Shown piece by piece: positions 12,180 through 23,322 of a stretch of 64,000 nt of DNA. A program made the translations under genes and the position numbers. Under the pieces are notes generated by a model. The model had not been told where the DNA came from, made no database searches, and was given only the letters and a program-made list of their open reading frames with translations. The DNA comes from Geosiphon pyriformis. Taxonomy: Eukaryota; Glomeromycota; Glomeromycetes; Archaeosporales; Geosiphonaceae. The stretch's first letter is position 1. Every line of letters begins with the position of its first letter. The stretch is taken from NCBI GenBank assembly GCA_016748015.1, contig JAAOMT010000219.1, positions 286,322 through 350,321 of the forward strand. The letters run 5' to 3'.

Positions 12180-12869
12180 TGTTTCAATTAAAATTTATAC
12201 TTCTTATTAAATATTATATGTATTAGTCATTGATTTCATATAAATTAGCCACTCTATTTTTAGAAAGTAATCATTGATCTAATCAATGACCTGATCGTTG
12301 ACCTGATCATTAACCTAGTTGTTGACCTGATCATTGACCACTTTTGATAACTATATAAGCAATGAATCTCTTAGCTATAGAAAAGTATGAAGAAATCAAG
12401 GAAATAAAATAAATAAAATAATAACTTTCATCTCAATCATTCTCTTATTACTAATTTTTTTTTCCTTACCTTTAAGTATCTGAACATTTTGGGATAAAAA
12501 ATTACTTGTTGGTTATTTTTTACCCTTTTTCTGAAACGTGTAATTGCAGCATTTGAAGATTATTGAATAAAATGTGACTGAAGAGTACATTTAATAACTA
12601 ATATTGAATTCTAAGAGCACCAATGTAAGGCATAAAATTATACCAGGCATAATCATTTGTTAATAGTATGGACTATTTCTTTACCTTCAGATTCTCTGGT
12701 TATTTTTGAAAAGTATAGTAACTGAGATATTTTATGAGACTGATCTTGCATATTGAATCTATACTTATTTAATTCGCTCTTTGAAGTTGAATTCCTTTTG
12801 ATTATTTCTATCACCCTACAATCCTGTTTTTCCTTGCTATCTGTTAGCTTGTTACTCCAACTCATAACA
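12180..12869 (+). repeat. Family A LTR shared by A2 and A3
   Basis: 690 bp, the longest A LTR here because U3 holds about five to six copies of the 12-bp GACCTGATCATT repeat (12265-12345). The TATATAAG box follows. The start is TGTTTCAATTAAAATT and the end CTCATAACA. Confidence 0.88.
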
Positions 12870-12875
12870 TAAAAG

Positions 12876-12892
12876 TGGTGCTCCTTGTGAGG
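12876..12892 (+). promoter_or_regulatory. Primer-binding site, copy A3
   Basis: TGGTGCTCCTTGTGAGG lies six bases (TAAAAG) after the LTR. It starts with TGG, the complement of tRNA CCA. It differs by one base from the A5 and A4 sites. Confidence 0.75.
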
Positions 12893-12921
12893 TTGTCAAA
12901 ATCCACTTTGTTTTTTATTGT

Positions 12922-14475
12922 ATGGGTGATTATTCATACTTGCCACAACAATCAGAAAAACACTTTGAAGCATACAACAAAAATGATCTAGACTTTATTA
13001 AACTTAATTCTTTGCCCTCCTGCTTGATTTGCTTTCTCATTGAAGAACAATCTAGCAGACAATTTCAAGACTTTTGGAACTGGTTTTTAAACAAGCATTC
13101 AGCTGAAACTTATACAGCTTATACAATTTATTACTTTGACCAAGCTTATTTTGAAGACAACTTTGAAGGAAGAAACAACAGTATTAATTAGCTCTAATAT
13201 TTTACAATCTTTAAACAACAGCCCCCTAATTTCGAATATCTGAATTATCAAATTCATATTTGGATTGCTGCCCATCAATCAACTGAAACTTCTCTTAAAA
13301 TAGAAGAAGAAAGCTATTAAACCACTTCTGTTTTTGATCTCTTTTTAAGTGAATCAGAACACTCCACACAAACAGTTACACCTGAACCAATGGCTTAAGA
13401 CTTTTTACAACAAAACATTCTGATTGCTCTCCAAGGTATACAGACTGCTTTAAGGCAAAAAAACAACATCCTATTACTATTATTCAGAGATAATGCCCAA
13501 AATCCAATTGAATGACTGGATGATTTTGAGAAAGCTGTTACAGCAAACCAATATGATAATGAATACAAGTTCCAAATTGTTGGTGGCTACCTCCAAGACT
13601 CTCTTGCTATTTGGTTCTTACAAGAAACCAATGCCAATGCTTAGCAGAGAATTATTAGATAAACATCAGTAAATGCTGGAGAAGATAACACCTCTTTCAC
13701 TATCCAGTTTGAAACAAAATTTAGAACTCCTATCTTGATATCCAAATGGCACATGGAATTGGAAAGAAGAATTTAAGACCCAGGAAAAATAGTAATTAAA
13801 TATGCTAAAGCCATTAGAAAACTAATTAAGTGTGTAGACTCTGATAGAAATTGGACAGAAAAGCAAAAGATTTATTCTTTCACAAAAAGATTGAGAACTG
13901 ATCTCTCATATGTTCTTTGGTCTCTCTTGGCTCTGAAAGATAATTTCACAATAGATATGGCCATTAAACTTGTCCAAAGAATAGAAAACAACCAAAGAAT
14001 GCACCTAAGATCTACTCTTCCAGTTTTTGCTTCTGCTCCTGCCAAGGTTTCAGCTTTACAAATGGCTGCTACCTCTTTTGCCACTCACACTCAAAACCCC
14101 AATGAACAATTAATAGACAAACTTACTGCTAACCTTGCTTGGCTATTAGAACCATTAGCCCAAGCAGTCAGAGACAACCAGCAACCCCAAAGACCCAGAT
14201 TTGAATCTCACTTCAATCAGTCCCAACAACCACTATATCAAAGACAACAAAATCATGGCCCACCTGTGTGCTATTACTGTGAACTAATTGAACACTTTTC
14301 TAGAGACTGCAACAATTCTCCATTGCCTTCTCCAGCTCTTAGAAATAATGACACTCAGAATAACAGACCCAACAATAATAATGCTCCCAATCAAAGATCC
14401 AATCATGCCAACATCAATTTCTTTGGAGAGGATCCCCTAGTTGAAACTACTGTTTATCAGCCTTTAAACTGGTAG
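12922..14475 (+). pseudogene. Family A gag, copy A3
   Basis: Gag polyprotein, about 518 codons from ATGGGTGATTATTCA to TAG. The N-terminal 89 codons and the C-terminal 194 codons (13891-14475) are open; stops and frame changes break the middle. The C-terminal part holds a Gln/Pro-rich stretch and an intact CCHC knuckle, CYYCELIEHFSRDC, near 14270-14312. An Asn-rich tail (NNRPNNNN) follows, then the end segment YQPLNW. Gag would form the virus-like particle and bind element RNA. The start is chosen because A2, A3 and A4 share ATG at this point. The last sense codons overlap the frameshift heptamer at 14463. Confidence 0.88.
14463..14469 (+). promoter_or_regulatory. -1 frameshift heptamer TTTAAAC, copy A3
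   Basis: T TTA AAC sits one codon before the gag TAG. After slipping, the frame reads CTG GTA GGC and enters pol. A possible GCAC/GTGC stem follows. Confidence 0.75.
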
Positions 14476-17400
14476 GCACACCTCCAAAGAGTAAGAGTGC
14501 AAGCCAACCAAAAGAAAACTTTTTTTACACTTTTAATCTAACTGATAATGATCATGATATAAATGAACTGGCAATCAACACCTCTAACTTAACAAGAAAA
14601 AAGAAGAAAGCCAAGGTTGATTTCATTCTAAATCTCAATAAAGTCTCAACTTTTGCTGCTAACAACAATGAGCCACCAAAGGCTAAAGTTTTTAAAAATT
14701 CTCCAAAATTGAAATCTCCAAAAATTGTACAAAAATTTGGACTCTATTTTGTTGTTAAAGATTTTATGGAAACCCCAGCACACATTATATTTGGCCAACT
14801 AATGACTCATCCACAGTTCAGAAAAAATTTTCGCAAATCTTTAATACCAAAGAAGAAGACACCAAAAACCAACAAGTGCTCTTATCAAGCTAGATTTGCT
14901 GACAACAGCAATGTTACTTCTCTGATTTGTAAAGCCCAAGTGGCTGGTTACTTCATTGACTTGATCCTAGACAGTAGATCATCTGTTAGTGTAATTGCCA
15001 AACACTTTCTTGAAGCAATTGGCAGAAAGATTGATGAACCTTCTACAAGACTAATAACCAACATACATGGTGACAAGAAGAAAGGCCTAGGCATAGCCAA
15101 AGCTGTTCCTGTTCGCATCAATGGTATCAACATTAAAACAAACATGGAAGTATCTGAAACAAAAGAGTATACTATTATTGTTGGTAATGAGTGGCTTAAG
15201 AAAACCAAAGCACTACTTGACTATAAACTTTGTGAGCTAACCATCAGATGTGGTGAAAAACTCATTGTGGTTAAATGCTGTCATTGGACAACTCCTCCAG
15301 CAACCCAACAGAACCAGGAAGAAAAACAATCAGATGAATCAGATGATAATAAAAGTGATAATAAAGATCAAGAAGAACTAGAAAAAACTGCTAAACTTGC
15401 TTATATCATCTTCACCAGCAATGGCAAACTACTGGACAATGTTAAAGCCAACAAAGAAGAAATTATGGTAAATGGCAAGCTGATCTGCTGGCCCTACTAT
15501 AATATCCTTAGAAGAACTTTTGACAGAAAACCTGGCAAGAAAACCAAATACAGTTATTGGTGGCATGACCCTTGTACATAATGCTGGTGTAATAAACCTT
15601 TGTATTTACCAAGTAATGAATGCAAATCCTGTCTGATCTATTACAAAGATTGGGAACCAATTAGCTTGATACCTTAAAAAGAACTTAAAGAAGTACAAAA
15701 GTTTTTTAAGAATGAACAATCTGAAATCTAATCACTAGTTATAAAACAAAGAGAACTTTTTCCTAAAGAAAGAAAAATAGACATTGAAAATCTGTTGGCT
15801 AGAAATAGCCCAGTTATTTTAAAAGAAAATAACACTCCTGGACAAACCCATGTAATACAACAGACCATCATCACCAAAGAAACTCACCCCATCTATTTAA
15901 AGCCTTATCAATCCAATTGACATAATAATAAGTTTATTAAGAAAGAGATAAACCGGATGAAAGATCTTGGATTCATGTAAGAAACCAAGAATGAATGGGC
16001 TTTTTTAGTTGTAGTAGTATCCAAAAAAGGTAGAATCCTATGCTTCTGTGTTGACTACTACCAACTAAATACCATTACTATAAAAGACATATACCCATTT
16101 CCCAAAATTGATGCAATGTTAGATAAATTCAATGGTGCTGCTTTCTTCTTAACTATTGACTTAACTGTTAGATTTTGGCAAGTATAAATAGATTCAGAAA
16201 GCAGAAAAAAAACTGCTTTTATCACCAAGTATGGCACCTATGAATTCACAGTCATGCCTTTTGGTCTCACTAATGCTCCTTCTACCTTTCAATACTTAAT
16301 GGATAAAGTGTTTGAATCAGTAAAAAAAAACTTTGTTCTGGTCTATCTGAACAATATAATAATATACTCAAAAACCTGGGATGAATATCTTGAACATTTA
16401 CAGAAGATTTTTGACCTGTTCAGAAATACTGGCCTTAAGATCAACCCAATCAAATCTTTTTTTGAATGCCAATCCACCTAGTTTCTTGGTCATCTTATTA
16501 CAAAAGATGGAATCTTTCCTGACTCAACTAAAGTTAAAAAAGTTCAGAACATTAGACAACTAATGAATATTCTTGAACTATGCTCTTTCCAAAATTGCTT
16601 TTTCTCTCAATCAGCTACTCAGAAAAAATGTCAATTATCACTAAAGCACTTATTAACAAAAAGCTTTTGAAATTCTGAAGGAAAAACTTGTTACTGAACC
16701 AATTTTCAAGCAATCTGATCTGAACCAACTTTTTATTTTCCACACTAATACATCTGGCTATGAACTTAGTGCTGTTTTTTCACAAAAAGATGAAAATAGT
16801 AGAGAACATATCATAGCATATGCTAGTAGATCTCTTATACCAGCAGAAAAAAACTATTCAGTTACTGAACAGAAATGCTTAGCAGTAGTTTGGGCTACTA
16901 GTTACTGGGAGCAATATCTTCTTGGTGCAAAATTCTTAGTGGTAACAGATCATCAAGCCTTGGTTTGACTGCACAATAAAAAGAAGCTAGAACACAAACA
17001 AATAACTTGCTGGATATGCCACTTGAATGAATTCAACTATGATATTCAACACTACAAAGGAGCAAATTATCAAAACACTAACACTCTCTCTAGATTTACC
17101 ATCCATTGACAGTACAATCTCTTAAACCAAACCAACTTAATTATTAGTAACTCCTTTACAAACAAACACAATAATGGACTTGGACAACTACTCTGCCTTA
17201 ATGGAATTTTTGGATAAAGGACAATACTTACCAGAATACACTCAACAGCAAAGAGAATATTTGTGCAAACAATCAAATTTCTATTTGATCTACCAGAACC
17301 AATTATATAAAAAAAACAGAAAAGATTCTAACTGCCTCCAAAGAGTCATCAGATTTGAAGAAAGAGAAATTGTAATATACAACATACACACTGATCTATT

Positions 17401-18476
17401 AGTTAGACACTTTGGAAAAACAAAAAATGTTAGCTCACTATTATTGGTCTACCTTGGAAAAGGACATTGCTGAATACATTAAAACCTGTGACATCTGCCA
17501 AAAAAAAAACAAACCCAATCGCAAAGAAGATATTCATCCAATTTCTGTTGGTCAACCATTTGACAGAATTAGTATAGATGTTGTTGGATTTTTAACAATA
17601 ATGCCTGATGGCAACAAATATATTATCACAGCTATTGACTATCTTACAAAGTGGGTAGAAGTAAGAGCCACTTCAGACCAAACAGCAGTCTCAATAGCCA
17701 ATTTTATTTATAAAAATATTATCTGCCATCATGACTGCTCCAAAAAACTTTTATTTAATAGAGGAAAAGCTTTTCTCGGTACACTGGTTAAAAAACTTTG
17801 TAGAAAAATGGGAATATGTCATAAACTTTCCTCCCTTTATTACCCCCAAACAAATGGCCTAGTGAAATGTTTTAATAGAACACTATGTGAAACTCTAACC
17901 AAAACCAGTGAAGAAACAAACTTATAGGACAAAGTACTGCCTTCAGCTTTGTTTGTTTATAGAACTGTAAATTATGACATAACAAGTTATGAACCTTTTT
18001 ATCTGCTCTATGGATGCATAGCAATACTACCAATAGAAACTGACATTGAAAATATACTCTTTAAAGAAATCACAATAGGAAATTACAAAAACATTTTGCA
18101 AAGAAAACTTGGTATCATTCTTGACTCTTTAGTAAAAGCATGAATAATTGCTTTTAAAAAGATAAAACAGTTCCAAGAAAAGCTTAAGAAAAAGAAAAAT
18201 TATAAAACACTTTCTTTAAGTGTTGGTGACTTGGTATTGGAATATTGTTCAGACAGAGACAATGTCTATGGTAATAAATTCTTTTGCCAGTGGAAAGGAT
18301 TCTTTATAGTCAACAAAGTTTTGAACAATGGTTCTTATATTTTTCAAGATTAATCTGAAACAATCTTTAATGATTGTCCTGTTCATAATACACGACTCAA
18401 AAAATATCATAAATGACCTGATTGATTGCCTGTTATGGTAATACTGACTCAAATGATCAGCAAAAATCAAATATAA
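14470..18476 (+). pseudogene. Family A pol, copy A3 (PR-RT-RH-IN)
   Basis: Pol is read in the -1 frame after gag. A 290-codon open stretch (14709-15581) covers the leader, the protease (triad LDSR instead of LDSG near 14970), an acidic linker and the start of the Cys-rich module (WWHDPC...). RT follows at 15960-16560; the active site reads YLNN instead of YLDD. About 44 bp are deleted near 16590. RNase H is at 16720-17100. Integrase is open at 17412-17927, with CDIC zinc Cys, IDVVG for the first Asp, N for the second Asp (LFNRG) and K for the Glu (GLVKCFN). The GPF-like module is near 18290. Pol ends at TAA 18474-18476. Catalytically dead at several sites. Confidence 0.88.
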
Positions 18477-18517
18477 ATAAATGCACCATTTCCAAAACAG
18501 AAGTATCTTCAATCGAC

Positions 18518-19174
18518 ATGAACAATTATTTTCTGGATCAAAACATTCAAAACACTTTCTATACTTTTCATAAGTATTGAATCAAAAACTATCCAAATGC
18601 TACTCTGATCATTGAAAAACAAACCACCATAACTAATAACAGTGGAACACATACTGTTATTAAATCAAAGAAAACTATTATCAAAAAAGAAAGAATTAGT
18701 AATAAAATGTATAAATATCTGTTGGAAAGTATAACAGCAGCTATACTCCTATCTTCTAACACAATTGGAAAAACACTCCAAGAAATCTTATCTATAGACA
18801 AAAACTTGTCATATGGAAGACAATTAAAACTTTATGGTTGCCTTAGTGAAATCATAAAAGATATGAAACTCATGAAGAAAACAACTTCAGAGATACAGAC
18901 AAAAATTTTGGGCATTATATGGTTAGATGTCCCAAGAGTTTTAACTATTGCTAGAAAAGCCAAAACTCTAATACAAAGATTTAGTCTCTTAGATACAAAA
19001 CTCATTTTGCCTCAAGTATTATATATCTTATCCACAAAAAACTTCAACAAACTAGTTAGCTTTGAGTTAGATAAAACTCTTCAAATAGATTACATCATAA
19101 GTAGTTTGATTTTGTCAGAGCTTAATTTCTTTGGAGAGGATAATATTATGGTTGAAACTTATACTTCTTATTAA
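18518..19174 (+). pseudogene. Family A downstream accessory ORF, copy A3
   Basis: The third ORF is about 218 codons if read from ATG 18518 (MNNYFLDQNIQN) to TAA 19172-19174 inside the LTR. It is broken only by TGA at codon 21 (18578). From MYKYLLES at 18707 it is fully open for 155 codons. It starts 42 bases after the pol stop in another frame, so it is a separate gene and not the pol C-terminus. Motifs shared with other copies are NLSYGRQLKLYG, LDTKLILPQVLY and FNKLVSFELDKTL. The family is unknown to me, with no membrane segment evident. Conservation in every copy that keeps this region argues for a real product. Confidence 0.7.
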
Positions 19175-19785
19175 ATATTACATGTATTAGCCACTAATGT
19201 CATATAAATTAGCCACTCTATTTTTAGAAAGTGATTATTGACCTGATCATTGACCACTTTTCATAGCTATATAAGCAATGAATTTTTTAGCTATAGAAGA
19301 GTATGAAGAAATCAAAGAAATAAAATAAATAAAATAACAACTTTCATCTCAATCATTCTCTTATTGCTAATTTCTTTTTCCCTACCTTTAAGTATCTAAA
19401 CATCTTGAGATAAAAGATCACTTGTTGGTTATTCTTTACCCTTTTCCTGAAATGTGTAATTACAGCATTTGAAGATTATTGAATAAAATATGATTGAAGA
19501 GTATATCTGATAACTGATATTGAATTCTAAGAGTGCTAATGTGAGGCATAAAATTATACCAGGTGTGATTATTTGTTGACAGTACAGACTATCTCTCTAC
19601 TTTCAGATTCCCTGGTTATCTTTAAAAAGTATAGTGACTAAGATATTTTATGAGACTTAATTCGCACATTGAATCCATACTTATTCAATTTGCTCTTTGA
19701 AGTTAAATTCTCTTTAATTATTTTCATTACTTTACAATTCTGTTTTCCCTTGCTATCTGTTAGCTTGTTACTCTAACCTGTAATA
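19144..19785 (+). repeat. Family A 3' LTR, copy A3
   Basis: 642 bp, the shortest A LTR, with only two 12-bp U3 repeats. Starts TATTATGG and ends CCTGTAATA; both ends are altered by transitions from TGTTAT and TAACA. Confidence 0.85.
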
Positions 19786-20188
19786 GTATAATGCCCAAAA
19801 TTTTTGTCTGTATTTCTGAAGTTGTTTTCTTCATGAGTTTTATATTCTCTATAATTTTTTCAAAATAACCATAGAGTTCTAATTGTCTTTTATATGACAA
19901 ATTTTTGTTTACAGACAAGATTTCTTAAATTGTTTTTTCAATTGTGTTAAAAGGTAAGAGTATATCTGCTGTTATACTTTCTAACAGATATTTATTTATT
20001 TTGCTACCAATTATTTCTCTTCTGATAGTGGTTTTCTTTGGTCTAATAACAGTATGTGTTCTACTGTTATCAGTTATAATAGTTTGTTTTCCAATGGTCA
20101 GAGTAGCATTTGGATAATTTTTGATTCAATACTCATGGAGAATATAAAAAATGTTTTGAATGTTTTGATCCAGAAAATAATTGTTCAT
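19786..20188 (-). pseudogene. Inverted accessory ORF remnant, family A
   Basis: The minus strand starts with the accessory ATG (20186-20188) followed by AACAATTATTTTCTGG, has TGA at codon 21 (20128-20126), and reads into the MNKYLLES-like and NLSYKRQL-like segments. It stops at the ATTTTGGGCATTATAC segment, where the plus-strand LTR abuts. About half of the ORF remains. It is the same gene as at 18518 in opposite orientation. Confidence 0.75.
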
Positions 20189-20229
20189 ATTGATTGAAAA
20201 TATTTCTGTTTTGGAAATAGTGTATTTAT

Positions 20230-21811
20230 TTATACTTAATTTTTGCTAATCATTTGGGTTGATATTACCACAACAGACAACCAATTAGATTATTTATGAT
20301 ATTTCTTAAGTTATATACCATAAACAAGACGATCATTGAAGATTGTTTTGGATTGATTTTGAAGAATATAAAAATTATTGTTCAAAATTTTGTTGACTAT
20401 AAAAGATTTTTTTTACCAGTTAGAAAATTTATTACTATAGATATTGTCTCTGTCTAAATGGTATTCCAATACCAAGTTATTAACACTTAAAGAAAGTATT
20501 TTATAGGTTTTTTTTTTCTTAAGCTTTTTTTGGAACTGTTTTATTTTTTCAAAAGCAATTATTTGTGCTTCTACCAAGGAGTCAAGAATAGTACCAAGTC
20601 TTCTTTGCAAAATGTCTTTGTAATTTCCTATTGTGATTTCTTCAAAGAATATTGTCTTAATGTCAGTTTCTATTGGTAGTATTGCTATGCATTCATAGAG
20701 CAAATAAAAAGATTCATAATTTGTTCTGTTATAATTCACAGTTCTATAAACAAACAAAGTTAAAGACAATACTTTGTTTTATAAGTTTGTTTCTTCACTA
20801 ATTTTGGTTAAGGTTTTACATAATGTTCTATTGAAATATTCCACTAGACTATTTATTTGAGGGTGGTAAAAAAAAAAGTTTATGATATATTCTCATTTTT
20901 TTGTAAAGTTCTTTAACCAGTATACTAAAAAAAGCTCTTTTTCTATCAGATAACAGTTCTTTGGAGCAGCCATAATGGCAGATGATATCTTTATAAATAA
21001 AATTGGCTATTAAGACTGCTGTTTGGTCTGAAGTGGCTCTTGCTTTTACCCACTTTGTAAGATAGTTAGTAGCTGTGATAATATATCTGTTGCTATTAAG
21101 AGTTATTGTTAAAAGTCCAATAATATTTATACCAATTTTGTCAAATGATTAATCTACAAAGATTGAATGAATATCTTTTTTGCAATTAAGTTTGCCTCTT
21201 TTTTGGCAGATATTACAGGTTTTGATGTATTCAGCAATGTTCTTTTCTAAGATAGACCAATAATAGTAAGCTAAAGTTTTCTGAATTGTTTTTGTTTTTC
21301 CAAAGTATTCAGCTAATGAGTTAGTGTGCATATTGTATATTACAATTTCTCTTTCTTTAAATCTGATGACTTTTTAAAGGTGGTTAGGATCTTTTTTGTT
21401 TCTTTTATATAATTGGTTCTGACAGATTAAATAGAAATTTGATTGTTTGTGCAAATGTTTTCTTTGCTGTCAAGTGTATTTTGGTAGATATTGTCTTTTA
21501 CCCAAAAATTTCATTAAGACAGAGTAGTTGTTTAAGTCTATTATTGTGTTTGTTAAAAGAGGAGTCACTAATAATTAAGGTGAGTTGGTTTAAGAAGCTT
21601 GTACTGTCATTGGATGGTAAGTTTAAAGAGAGCATCAGTATTTTGATGATTTGCTCCTTTGTGGTGTTGAATATTATAGTCAAATTTATCCAAGTAGAGT
21701 ATCCAGTGAGTTATTTGTTTGTGTTCTAGCTTTTTTTTATTGTACAGCCAAACTAAGACTTGATGATCTGTTACCACTAAGAATTTTACACCAAAAAAAT
21801 ATTAATCCTAG
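20230..21811 (-). pseudogene. Inverted pol fragment: RNase H end plus integrase
   Basis: On the minus strand this runs from the end of the RNase H domain (21811, around the VVTDHQ segment) through integrase to the conserved pol stop at 20230. Visible pieces are the zinc segment with CNIC (21149-21331) and the C-terminal piece of 118 codons (20413-20769) carrying the FYLLYECIAILPIETD-like segment. Of the catalytic residues the first Asp is Asn, the second Asp remains in LLSDRK, and the Glu remains in SLVEYFN. It is cut at the right by the LTR at 21812, within RNase H. The pol upstream half is absent from this locus. Confidence 0.8.
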
Positions 21812-22498
21812 TGTTACAGTTGAAACCTATACTTCTTATTAATTATCACATGTATTAGCCATTAATGTTATATAATTAGCCATTCTATTTTTAGAAAGTG
21901 ATTATTGATCTGACCATTAATCTGATCATTGACCTGATTATTAACCTAGTTGTTGACCTAATCATTGACCATTTTTAATAGCTATATAAGCAATAAATTT
22001 CTTAGCTGTAGAAAAGCATATAAGAATCAAGAAAATCAAATAAATAAAATAACAACTTTTATCTTAATCTTTCTCTTATTACTAATTTTTCTTTTCTTAT
22101 CTTTAAGTATCTGAACATCTTGGAATAAAAAATTACTTGTTGGCATTTACCTATCCTTTTTCTGACTTGTATAATTGTAGTATTTGAAGATTATTGAATA
22201 AAATGTAACTGAAAAGTATATCTGATATCTGATATTGAATTCTAAGAGCACCAATATAAGGCATAGAATTATACCAGTGTGTGATCATTTGTTGACAGTA
22301 TGGATTATTCTTTTACCTTCAGATTCTCTGGTTACTTTTTAAAAAATATAGCAACTGAGATATTTTATGAGACTAATCTCATATATTGAATCCATACTCA
22401 TTCAATTTGCTCTTTGAAATTAAATTTTTTTTGATTACTTTTATTATCCTACAATCCTGTTTTCTCTTGCTATCTGTTAGCTTGTTATTCTAACCTGT
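21812..22498 (+). repeat. Solo family A LTR
   Basis: About 687 bp, TGTTACAGTTGAAACC to CTAACCTGT; the last AACA is missing where the minus-strand family B LTR begins. U3 holds five to six 12-bp repeats, then TATATAAG near 21982. No internal A sequence lies in plus orientation on either side. Confidence 0.82.
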
Positions 22499-23306
22499 TG
22501 TTACAGATGATTATTTGGGTTTAAAGCAAATAACAAACCCATAACTTGGTGCTTAATTGTTGGTTAATGTGGGCAAGTTCTGAAGGTATGGTGTTTAAAA
22601 GTTTTTGTTGAATTCTTTGTATAATGAACAAAAATTCAATAGATAGTTTTATCAGTAGCTTCCCAAAACCACAGTTTCATCAATTTCTTTTTTAGCATGA
22701 TGACCAGTAATTCTTCTGGTAAGATATCCTCAATTCTGAGTATTTACTCTTATTTCTGGGTCTTTTACCAGTGCTATATTCTGATGTCAGTACCTCTACA
22801 TGTAAATTTCTTTTTAATCAAGTTAACAAACAACAGAAAAAAATAAAACAAGAAAAGAAAATAAAGAAATAAGAAAAGTAAGCCAAGGTAATTTGCACAT
22901 TAGTATTCCATCAATAGTCATGATCAAGAGCTATTGTTCAGTGTAGTTAAGTATCAATTTCTATTAACATAAAGTGTTAATAGTAAAAAGTAATTTGAGA
23001 TAGTGAATAATTATTTATTGATATTTGTGATATGGAAGGTTGCTTAAATCAAATCTAAACTGAGAGATCTGTCTTTTTTTCTTTTAATGCTACTGCTATA
23101 TATATATAATTGATGTTCTATAAGATCATTCATATTTCCAAGTGATGTGCTAAGATTTCTTGAGCAATGCTTACATTGCTAAGCAATGTGCCCTAATTTT
23201 CTAATATTGCTCCACATTGCTGAGCAATATGCTTATGTGCTAACTACTACTCTCTTATTAATCTATTATTTTCTATATCTGTTTTTTTTTCTTTTTATAA
23301 GTAACA
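22499..23306 (-). repeat. Family B 3' LTR, copy B1
   Basis: 808 bp, reverse-complement termini TGTTACTTATAAAAAG and CATCTGTAACA. U3 holds a palindrome-rich array (23142-23243) with ACATTGCTAAGCAATGT. This is unlike the GGAATTCC-type array of the other B LTRs. The TATATATAT box is near 23100. The R/U5 part matches the other B LTRs. Confidence 0.85.
23142..23243 (-). repeat. Palindromic ATTGCTNAGCAAT array in B1 U3
   Basis: Two near-perfect palindromes, ACATTGCT-A-AGCAATGT (23173-23189) and ATTGCT-G-AGCAAT (23216-23228). Flanking half-copies such as GAGCAATGC and ATGTGCTAA complete the array. It sits where other B LTRs have the GGAATTCC array, upstream of the TATA box. Confidence 0.75.
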
Positions 23307-23322
23307 TTATTTTCTCCTTTTT

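Larger units (their letters stand above)
9856..19785 (+). mobile_element. Family A tandem pair A2-A3 sharing an LTR
   Basis: The order is LTR (9856-10521), gag with almost no pol (to 12179), LTR (12180-12869), full internal region (to 19143), LTR (19144-19785). The middle LTR serves both units. The flanks (TATAT left, GTATA right) do not match as a target duplication. A minus-strand A copy lies on both sides with about 300 bp missing between them, so the pair sits inside a broken minus element. Confidence 0.75.

Noticed and set aside
13872-14084. Minus-strand ORFs opposite family A gag (also 48510-48716, 28587-28793)
   Set aside because: Antisense shadows of the gag C-terminal part; they recur only because gag is repeated.
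18518-19174. Accessory ORF as an envelope gene
   Set aside because: No signal peptide, fusion segment, Cys pattern or transmembrane helix is visible; only position suggests env.
9851-19790. Target-site duplication around A2-A3
   Set aside because: Flanks TATAT and GTATA match only if shifted by a base, in very AT-rich sequence; not convincing.
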